64,000 bases of DNA, taken from positions 186,001-250,000 of the forward strand of contig JACNMN010000003.1 of NCBI GenBank assembly GCA_020622165.1, in the 5' to 3' direction. Numbering within the stretch: position 1 is the stretch's first letter; each line of letters begins with the position of its first letter. Of this stretch, positions 57,706-64,000 are shown one piece after another. This stretch comes from Boseongicola sp. H5. GTDB taxonomy: Bacteria > Pseudomonadota > Alphaproteobacteria > Rhodobacterales > Rhodobacteraceae. The position numbers and the translations under genes are program-made. Under the pieces are notes generated by a model. The model had not been told where the DNA came from. It saw nothing but the letters and a program-made list of their open reading frames with translations, and did not search any database.

Positions 57706-58890
57706 TCAGAGCGGCAGGATCTCCACCAGCGCGCCGGCCTTCAGCGGCGGCTGATGCGGGGGCAGGACCAGAAGTGTGTCCGCCTCCGCCAGCCGCGTCA
57801 GAAGGGAGCTGTCCTGCATGTCGACGGGCGTCACTTCGGGCAGCTCAGCCCCGTGGGACAGGCAGGCGCGCATGTAGTGCTCCCTCGGGCCGTTCGCGGG
57901 CAGATCCACGGCCAGCCGGGCGCGGCTTCGGCGGCGCTCGCCCGCGGGCAGGCCAAGAAAGGCGCGCAGCATCGGTACTATGAAGAGATGCCCGCAAACC
58001 ATTGATGAAACGGGATTTCCGGGAAGGCCGACCAGGGCCGACCCGGCCAGCCGCCCGGCCATCAGCGGTTTGCCCGGACGCATGGCGATCTTGTAGAAGG
58101 ACCGCTCCAGCCCCATCGCCTGCGCCACCTGTCCGACAAGATCGTGATCGCCCACGGACGCGCCGCCGATCGTCACGATCAGATCGGCGCCCGCGGCCAG
58201 ACCCAGCACCTGTTCCAGGCTTTCATGCGTGTCCCGCGCGATGGGCAACAGCCGGGCCTGCCCGCCCTCGGCATCGATCACGGCCTTCAGGCCATAGGTG
58301 TTCGACGCGATGATCTGGTCGGGCCGCGGGGTCTCGCCGGGCTGCACAAGCTCGTCGCCGGTGGCGATCAGCGCCACATCGGGGCGGCGGGTCACCGGCA
58401 GGCGGGGGTGGTTCATCGACGCCGCCAGTGCGATATCGGCGGGCGACAGGCGGCGCGGCGCCTCGATCCGGTGCCCCTCGCGGAAATCCACGCCGGCCGC
58501 GCGGATATGCAGGCCCGCATCCAGCTTGTCGCCAAGCGTGATCCGGTCGCCCTCGCGCTGCACATCCTCCTGAATAACGATCCGGTCGGCGCCTTCGGGC
58601 ACCGGCGCGCCGGTGAAGATCCGCAGCGCCTCGCCCGCGCCGATCCTGCCGGGCCACATATGGCCCGCGGGGGCCTCGCCCACCACGGTCAGCCGCGCGC
58701 CCGGCGCCACGTCCGCGCCGCGAACCGCGTAGCCGTCCATCGCCGAGGCCGCAAAAGGCGGCTGGTCCCGCCGGGCCAGCACCGAGCGGGCCAGCACCCG
58801 GCCCGCCGCCTCGCTCAGCGGCACATCCTCCACCTCCAGCGGGCGGGTCAGGGCCAGGCAATGGGCCAGCGCCTCGGCGACGGAAATCAC
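57706..58890 (-). CDS. moeA: Molybdopterin molybdenumtransferase MoeA
   Basis: A 394-residue MoeA, which inserts molybdate into adenylated molybdopterin. It has [42 protein letters not shown], the MoCF domain with [11 protein letters not shown], and the end domain with [13 protein letters not shown]. Its start overlaps the moaC stop by four bases. The cofactor it makes is required by the CoxL-type enzyme encoded at 2-6 kb. Confidence 0.95.
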   Translation of the reverse strand: MISVAEALAHCLALTRPLEVEDVPLSEAAGRVLARSVLARRDQPPFAASAMDGYAVRGADVAPGARLTVVGEAPAGHMWPGRIGAGEALRIFTGAPVPEGADRIVIQEDVQREGDRITLGDKLDAGLHIRAAGVDFREGHRIEAPRRLSPADIALAASMNHPRLPVTRRPDVALIATGDELVQPGETPRPDQIIASNTYGLKAVIDAEGGQARLLPIARDTHESLEQVLGLAAGADLIVTIGGASVGDHDLVGQVAQAMGLERSFYKIAMRPGKPLMAGRLAGSALVGLPGNPVSSMVCGHLFIVPMLRAFLGLPAGERRRSRARLAVDLPANGPREHYMRACLSHGAELPEVTPVDMQDSSLLTRLAEADTLLVLPPHQPPLKAGALVEILPL

Positions 58891-59366
58891 GGGTCGGCCT
58901 CGAAACGCCCGGATTTGCCGCCATCCTTCAGAAGTACGCGCAGCCCGCCGATCTCCATCCCCCGATCGACGGCCTTCAGCATGTCATAAACCGTCAGCGC
59001 CGCGGTGGAGGCCGCGGTCAGCGCCTCCATCTCGACCCCGGTCTGCCCGTTGGTCTTGACCGTCGCCGTGATCCGCACCCCGGGCAAGGCGGGGTCCGCC
59101 ACCAGTTCCATGGAGACCTTGGTCACCGGCAGCGGATGACACAGCGGGATCAGATCGGCGGTGCGTTTGGCGCCCATGATGCCCGCAAGCCGCGCAACCG
59201 CCAGCACGTCACCTTTCTTGGCATTGCCTTTCTCAACCAGATCAAGGGTTTCGGGCAACATCTTCACCCAGACCCCGGCCTTGGCAACTCGGGCCGTCAC
59301 CGGCTTTTCGGACACATCGACCATATGGGCCTGCCCGTCGCCGTCGAAATGCGTGAGTTTCGGCAT
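58887..59366 (-). CDS. moaC: Cyclic pyranopterin monophosphate synthase MoaC
   Basis: A 159-residue MoaC, which together with MoaA makes cyclic pyranopterin monophosphate, the first step of molybdenum cofactor synthesis. The signature [15 protein letters not shown] and [19 protein letters not shown] are present. It overlaps moeA by four bases (ATGA) and the trpC stop by one base, so it is part of the trpGDC-moaC-moeA operon. Confidence 0.96.
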   Translation of the reverse strand: MPKLTHFDGDGQAHMVDVSEKPVTARVAKAGVWVKMLPETLDLVEKGNAKKGDVLAVARLAGIMGAKRTADLIPLCHPLPVTKVSMELVADPALPGVRITATVKTNGQTGVEMEALTAASTAALTVYDMLKAVDRGMEIGGLRVLLKDGGKSGRFEADP

Positions 59367-60178
59367 CAGAACCGCGCCGTCAGCGGGTTGGCCAGCAGGT
59401 TGCGGGTCGCTGTGGCCACATCCTCCTGCCGCATCAGGCTCTCCCCGATCAGGAAGCAGCGCGCACCGTATTGCGCCATATCGGCCAGATCCTCCGGCGT
59501 GGATAGCCCGCTTTCGGCGACCACCAGCCGGTCATCGGGGATCATCCGCACCAGCCGCCGGGTCACATCCAGAGAGGTCTCGAACGTGTTGAGATCCCGG
59601 TTGTTTATGCCGACAAGGCGCGAGTTCAGATGGCTTGCGCGATCCAGTTCCGCTTCGTCATGCACCTCTATCAGCGCATCCATTCCCCAATCGGCCGCGG
59701 CCGCCTCCAGTTCGCCGGCCTGCCCGTCATCGACACTGGCCATGATGATCAGGATGCAATCGGCACCAAGCGCGCGGGCCTCCGCCACTTGATAGGGGTC
59801 ATAAAGGAAATCCTTGCGCAGCACCGGCAGGTCGCAGGCCTCCCGCGCGGCCACCAGAAACTGGTCGGCACCCTGAAAGCTCGGCCCGTCGGTCAGCACG
59901 CTCAGGCAGGTCGCGCCGCCCGTGGCATAGGCCTGCGCAAGGGCGGGCGGGTCGAAATCCGCGCGGATCAGGCCCTTGGACGGGCTCGCTTTCTTGATCT
60001 CCGCGATCAGGCCGTAGCCTTCGCGCGCCGCCGCGCTCAGCGCTTCGGCGAAAGGGCGGACCGGCGGGGCGCTGCGGGCCTCCGTCTCGACCGACTCAAG
60101 CGGGCGTTCGGCCTTGCGGCGCGCGACCTCCTCCAGCTTGTAGGCTTTGATCTTTTCCAGAATCGTCGGCGTTGTCAT
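59366..60178 (-). CDS. trpC: Indole-3-glycerol phosphate synthase
   Basis: A 270-residue TrpC, a TIM-barrel enzyme that closes the indole ring in tryptophan synthesis. Signature segments are [40 protein letters not shown] and [13 protein letters not shown]. It overlaps the trpD stop by four bases. Confidence 0.97.
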   Translation of the reverse strand: MTTPTILEKIKAYKLEEVARRKAERPLESVETEARSAPPVRPFAEALSAAAREGYGLIAEIKKASPSKGLIRADFDPPALAQAYATGGATCLSVLTDGPSFQGADQFLVAAREACDLPVLRKDFLYDPYQVAEARALGADCILIIMASVDDGQAGELEAAAADWGMDALIEVHDEAELDRASHLNSRLVGINNRDLNTFETSLDVTRRLVRMIPDDRLVVAESGLSTPEDLADMAQYGARCFLIGESLMRQEDVATATRNLLANPLTARF

Positions 60179-61194
60179 GAGCTCTCCGATGTGATGCGGG
60201 CCAGGGTCTCCACGGCCTGCTTCGCCTTGCCGCTATCTATGCTTTCCCGTGCGATTTCAACACCCTCCAACAAGGTCTCCACCTTGTCCGCAACGATCAG
60301 CGCCGCCGCAGCGTTCAGCAGGACCGCATCCCTGTAGGCCCCGGTTTCGCCCGCCAGAAGCGCGCGCAGCGCCGCGCCGTTCTCCTCGGGCGTGCCGCCC
60401 AGAATGTCGCGGAGCGGATGCACCGGCAACCCGGCCTCTTCGGGATGCACCTCCCGGGCGGTGATGTCGTCCCCGTCCAGGACCGCCACGGATGTCGGCC
60501 CGCTGATCGAAATCTCGTCCGTGCCGTCGGCACCATGCACCAGCCAGGCTTTCTCGCTGCCCAGATCCTGCAGGGTTTCGGCCATGGGAAAGATCAGGTC
60601 GATGGCGAATGCGCCCGTCAATTGCCGCTTCACGCCCGCGGGGTTGGTCAGCGGCCCCAGAATGTTGAAGATGGTCTTCGAGCCAAGCTCAAGGCGCACC
60701 GGCATCACATGTTTGATCGCCGGATGGTGCATCGGGGCCATCATGAAGCCGATCCCCGCTTCGGCGATGGCGCGTTCCACGATCTCGGGGCCGACCATGA
60801 CATTGATGCCCATCTGGCCAAGCGCGTCCGCGGCGCCGGATTTCGAGCTGAGGTTCTTGTTGCCGTGTTTCGCAACCGGCACACCGGCGCCCGCGACCAC
60901 GAAGGCCGTGGCGGTCGAGATGTTCAGCGTGCCCATGCCGTCGCCGCCGGTGCCGACGATATCCATCGCCCCGTCCGGCGCGCGCACCTTGATGCATTTG
61001 TCCCGCATCACGGCGGCGGCGGCGGCATATTCGGCGACGGATTCGCCGCGCGCCCGCATCGCCATCAGCAGCCCGCCGATCTGCGCCGGCGTCGCGGCCC
61101 CCTTGAACAGATGCTCGAACGCGGCGCGCGCCTGCGCCCGGCTGAGCGGCCCTTCGGAGGCCGAATAGATCAGCGGCTTCATCGCGTCGGTCAT
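60175..61194 (-). CDS. trpD: Anthranilate phosphoribosyltransferase
   Basis: A 339-residue TrpD. The PRPP-binding motif is [11 protein letters not shown], followed by [15 protein letters not shown] and the later [11 protein letters not shown]. The ATG at 61194 overlaps the trpG stop by four bases and gives [15 protein letters not shown], as in relatives. Confidence 0.97.
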   Translation of the reverse strand: MTDAMKPLIYSASEGPLSRAQARAAFEHLFKGAATPAQIGGLLMAMRARGESVAEYAAAAAVMRDKCIKVRAPDGAMDIVGTGGDGMGTLNISTATAFVVAGAGVPVAKHGNKNLSSKSGAADALGQMGINVMVGPEIVERAIAEAGIGFMMAPMHHPAIKHVMPVRLELGSKTIFNILGPLTNPAGVKRQLTGAFAIDLIFPMAETLQDLGSEKAWLVHGADGTDEISISGPTSVAVLDGDDITAREVHPEEAGLPVHPLRDILGGTPEENGAALRALLAGETGAYRDAVLLNAAAALIVADKVETLLEGVEIARESIDSGKAKQAVETLARITSESS

Positions 61195-61778
61195 GCAGGC
61201 TCTCCGATCCGGGCGCTGTCGAGGAAGGTGCGAAGCATCCCGTGCCCGTGTTCCGAGCGGATGCTTTCGGGGTGAAACTGCACCCCTTCTATCGGCAGAT
61301 CCCGGTGGCGCAGGCCCATGATCGTGCCGTCGGCCAGTTCGGCCGTCACCGTCAGGCAGTCCGGCAGATCGTCGCGCGCCACCACCAGCGAGTGATAGCG
61401 CGTCCCCAGAAGCGGGGAGGGGAGCCCGGCAAAGACACCCTCGCCCCGATGCAGGATCTGGCCCATCTTGCCATGCACGATCTCCGCATGCTGGACGACG
61501 CGGCCGCCAAACGCCTGCCCGATCGTCTGATGGCCCAGACACACGCCCAGAAGCGGGGTTCCCGTTTCCGCCGCCGCCCCGGTCAGGGCCAGACAGATGC
61601 CCGCCCGGTCCGGGTCGCACGGGCCCGGGGACAGCACGATCGCCCGCGGTTTCAGCGCCATCGCCTCCTGCACGGTCAGCGCGTCATTGCGCGCAACCTG
61701 CACATCGGCACCCAGTTCCCCAAGGTAATGAACCAGATTATAGGTGAAACTGTCGTAATTATCGATCAAGAGCAGCAT
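61191..61778 (-). CDS. trpG: Anthranilate synthase component II
   Basis: A 195-residue class I glutamine amidotransferase that feeds ammonia to TrpE. The nucleophile is C80 in [12 protein letters not shown] and the histidine-glutamate pair is in FHPES. The ATG at 61778 ([11 protein letters not shown]) has AAGG about ten bases upstream; an in-frame TTG three codons earlier is too close to it. It is first in the trpG-trpD-trpC-moaC-moeA operon. Confidence 0.96.
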   Translation of the reverse strand: MLLLIDNYDSFTYNLVHYLGELGADVQVARNDALTVQEAMALKPRAIVLSPGPCDPDRAGICLALTGAAAETGTPLLGVCLGHQTIGQAFGGRVVQHAEIVHGKMGQILHRGEGVFAGLPSPLLGTRYHSLVVARDDLPDCLTVTAELADGTIMGLRHRDLPIEGVQFHPESIRSEHGHGMLRTFLDSARIGEPA

Positions 61779-61902
61779 GTTGCCCAAGCCTTTCCGAAAG
61801 GGGTCGAAGGCGACGCGCGCCCGCGTTATACATGTTCAACAGCCGCGCGGCAGGGTCAAGGGACCGGGCAGGGACGGTGCGTGATAGCGGATGAGGAGCG
61901 GA

Positions 61903-63465
61903 ATGGGCAGAGGTGTGGTGACCGGGATGCTGCTGGGGGTGCTGTTCGCGGCGCTGTTTCTTGCGATATTGTCACTCAGCGCCCCGCTTCCGAACCGCTC
62001 CGGCGGCGTGAACGATGCGCCATCCGCGCCTTCGGGCACACCGGTTCCGGAAGAAACTGCCGGCGCGGAGACGGCCCCCGCAGCGGTCGCGCCCGCGCCC
62101 GAACAGCCCGGGAGCGAACCGCCCGCCGACACGACCCCCGCCGATCCCGCCCCTGCGGAGGACGCGCCCGCGGATCGACCGGCCGCGTCCGCAGATACCG
62201 CGACCCGCACCGGGCCTGCCGACAACGTGCCGCTGCCCGCAGGGTCCGAGTTCAATCGCCCGCCGCCCGAACAGGCCGCGACAGTGCCCGCGCCCGACAG
62301 CGCGCCGGTTTCCGCGCCGCCGCAAGGCAGCCCGGCCCCCGCGCCCGATACGCTGGCGGCCTCACCGGTGCCCGACACGGCGCCCGCGCCGCGCCCCGCA
62401 GGGACGGCCGCGCTGGATCTGCCGCAGGTGCAGAGCCCGGTGCCCGACACGTCCACCCCCGAGGTGAGCGATACAAGCGCCGATCCCCTGGCCCCGCCGC
62501 CGGAATTGCAGCCCGCCCCTCTGGGTCTGCCGCAGATCGACACCGACCCCGGCACGCCCACGACCATGCCCGCCCCGGCCCCGGAACTGCCGGAAGAGCC
62601 CGCAACCGGCGCTCCCGCGGCGGGCGAAGAGACCGCGCGCGCCGCGCCTGCGCCTGCCGTCACACCGGCGCCGCCCGCGTCGTTCCGCCCCGCGCTGCCG
62701 CGGATCGGCGACGCGGCCGATGCTTCCGAACCGCAGGCGGCCGAAACGGCGGCGGGGGTGCCCGTGCCCGACCCGTCCGAGGGGGAGGATCCGCGCCCCG
62801 CGATCGAGGCCTATGCCGCGCCTTTCGACCCGTCGGAAACCCGCCCCCTGATGGCCGTGATCCTGATCGATGACCCGGCCTTCGGTTCCGACAGGTCGGT
62901 GCTGCTCGATTTCCCCTTTCCGGTCAGCTTTGCCATCGACCCGACCGCCCCGGGCGCTGCCGAGAGCGCCGCGGCCTATCGCGCCGCCGGGTTCGAAGTG
63001 CTGATCCTTGCCGGGATGCTGCCCGATGGCGCTGCGCCCTCGGATGTGGAGACGGCGCTGGCCGGTGCTCTGGACGTGTTGCCCGAAACCGTGGCCCTTC
63101 TCGATACCGACCAGAACCGCGTGCAGGGCGATCGCCCGGTGCTCGATGCGGTCGTCGCCGCGCTGGCCGATACCGGCCATGGGCTCGTGGCCTATCCGCG
63201 CGGTCTGAACGCCGCCGAGCAAAGCGCTGTCCGGGCAGGGGTGCCCGCCGCGACGCTTTTCCGTCAGATCGACAGCGAGCGGGAGCGCGCCACGGTCATC
63301 ACCCGCTATCTGGACCGCGCCGCCTTCGCCGCCGGACAGGAGGGGCGCGTCATCGTCGTCGGGCATACCTATTCCGACACGGTGACGGCGCTGTTTTCCT
63401 GGGCGCTTGGCGATCGGTCGGAAAGCGTGGTGATGGCGCCCGTGTCGGCGGTGCTGACGCGTTAG
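61903..63465 (+). CDS. Divergent polysaccharide deacetylase family protein with long Pro/Ala linker
   Basis: A 520-residue secreted or membrane-anchored protein. Residues 5-27 form a hydrophobic helix. Residues 30-255 are a disordered linker of mainly Pro, Ala, Thr, Ser and acidic residues. Residues about 285-515 resemble the divergent polysaccharide deacetylase domain (MAVILIDDPAFGSDRS, PFPVSFAIDP, IVVGHTYSDT). The usual LHxPMEP segment is degenerate here (LILAGMLP), so catalysis is doubtful. The ATG at 61903 has GAGGAG four bases upstream; one at 61891 is in frame. It lies between trpE and trpG on the opposite strand. Confidence 0.82.
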   Translation: MGRGVVTGMLLGVLFAALFLAILSLSAPLPNRSGGVNDAPSAPSGTPVPEETAGAETAPAAVAPAPEQPGSEPPADTTPADPAPAEDAPADRPAASADTATRTGPADNVPLPAGSEFNRPPPEQAATVPAPDSAPVSAPPQGSPAPAPDTLAASPVPDTAPAPRPAGTAALDLPQVQSPVPDTSTPEVSDTSADPLAPPPELQPAPLGLPQIDTDPGTPTTMPAPAPELPEEPATGAPAAGEETARAAPAPAVTPAPPASFRPALPRIGDAADASEPQAAETAAGVPVPDPSEGEDPRPAIEAYAAPFDPSETRPLMAVILIDDPAFGSDRSVLLDFPFPVSFAIDPTAPGAAESAAAYRAAGFEVLILAGMLPDGAAPSDVETALAGALDVLPETVALLDTDQNRVQGDRPVLDAVVAALADTGHGLVAYPRGLNAAEQSAVRAGVPAATLFRQIDSERERATVITRYLDRAAFAAGQEGRVIVVGHTYSDTVTALFSWALGDRSESVVMAPVSAVLTR

Positions 63466-63501
63466 CGAAACGCGGGTCCCGAAGGAGCGCGGGGGCCGAT
63501 C

Positions 63502-64000
63502 TCAGCCGTTGCCGCGCGATGTGAACATCGCCGCGTCCTCCGCCGCCTTGCGGATGGCGCGGGCCTTGTTCACGGTCTCTTCGAACTCGGCCTCGGGGTC
63601 GCTGTCATGGACCACGCCGCCGCCGGCCTGAATATAGAGCTTTTCATCCTTCACCACGGCGGTGCGCAGGGCGATACACATATCCATGTCGCCGCCGGCG
63701 GAGAAATAGCCGACACCGCCGCCATAGATGCCGCGTTTTTCCGGCTCCAGCTCGTCGATGATCTCCATCGCGCGCACCTTGGGCGCGCCTGACACCGTGC
63801 CCGCGGGCAGCCCGGCCAGCAGCGCCGAGAGCGCATCATGCTCCTCCGACAGCTCGCCCACCACGTTGGAGACGATATGCATCACGTGGCTGTAGCGTTC
63901 GACGATGAATTCCTCGGTCGGGCGCACCGTGCCGATCTTCGAGACGCGGGCAGTGTCGTTCCGGCCCAGATCCAGCAGCATCAGATGCTCGGCCAGTTCC
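63502..64000 (-). CDS. trpE: Anthranilate synthase component I (3' part, cut by the window edge)
   Basis: The C-terminal 166 residues of TrpE, open at the window edge. It reads [15 protein letters not shown], then VPVGxVSGAPK-type residues ([13 protein letters not shown]) and [22 protein letters not shown], which are the chorismate-binding signature. It ends 37 bases past the convergent deacetylase-like gene. The start lies outside the window. Confidence 0.95.
   Translation of the reverse strand, partial: ELAEHLMLLDLGRNDTARVSKIGTVRPTEEFIVERYSHVMHIVSNVVGELSEEHDALSALLAGLPAGTVSGAPKVRAMEIIDELEPEKRGIYGGGVGYFSAGGDMDMCIALRTAVVKDEKLYIQAGGGVVHDSDPEAEFEETVNKARAIRKAAEDAAMFTSRGNG

Overview
The window looks like core chromosome of a marine alphaproteobacterium of the Rhodobacterales (roseobacter/Paracoccaceae type). 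The evidence is high GC throughout, the fabH-plsX-rpmF-DUF177 block next to ihfA, an alphaproteobacterial LexA operator (GTTC-N7-GTTC), ornithine-lipid acyltransferase OlsB, and a DMSP lyase DddP. I see no insertion sequence, phage gene, CRISPR array or integrase. Genes are densely packed with many 1-12 base overlaps, and only one gap (7799-8101) exceeds 300 bases. These statements come from reading the sequence; no database search was possible.

Layout. 1-6.1 kb: a molybdenum hydroxylase cluster on the + strand (XdhC-type factor, MoeA-like protein, then coxS-coxL-coxM). The CoxL active-site loop reads AYRGAGR, the form II signature, so its substrate is uncertain. 6.1-9.5 kb: a small DUF1127-like gene divergent from a LysR regulator, a hexapeptide acetyltransferase, infC with a non-canonical ATA start, and a membrane-anchored Ala/Glu-rich protein. 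9.5-15.6 kb: ferredoxin-NADP reductase, then an assimilatory sulfur block (cysG, DUF2849, cysI, cysH, DUF934) with a divergent Lrp/AsnC regulator. 15.6-20.5 kb: an alpha/beta hydrolase-OsmC fusion, dddP, a DUF3445 (N-demethylase-like) gene and a coupled methyltransferase. 20.5-27.1 kb: dCTP deaminase, tRNA-Pro(GGG), a MerR regulator, ihfA, fabH, plsX, rpmF, DUF177, bamE and msrB. 27.2-46.7 kb: housekeeping and membrane genes (olsB, tyrS, anmK, a flotillin with a YqiJ-like partner, sterol-desaturase-like hydroxylase, histidine kinase, eno, two DMT exporters, Fur family regulator, Na+/H+ antiporter, selO, nucleoside hydrolase). 46.8-64 kb: gltA, gltX, comEC, lexA, then an accessory stretch (frameshifted MmgE/PrpD gene, LysR, GcvT-fused FAD dehydrogenase), moeA, moaC, trpC, trpD, trpG, a polysaccharide-deacetylase-like gene on the other strand, and the 3' part of trpE.

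How it fits together. moaC and moeA supply molybdenum cofactor, which the CoxL-type enzyme would need. The cys genes reduce adenylyl sulfate to sulfide and make the siroheme required by CysI. DddP would give the cell dimethyl sulfide plus acrylate from DMSP, an abundant marine osmolyte. Several other genes handle methylated or one-carbon substrates (DUF3445, GcvT-fused dehydrogenase), but a shared pathway is inference only.

I did not find a clearly undescribed multi-gene system. The items most worth following up are the form II CODH-like cluster, the dddP/DUF3445/methyltransferase neighbourhood, the Ala/Glu-rich membrane protein beside infC, the accessory stretch between lexA and moeA with its single-base frameshift, and the degenerate polysaccharide-deacetylase-like protein placed between trpE and trpGDC.
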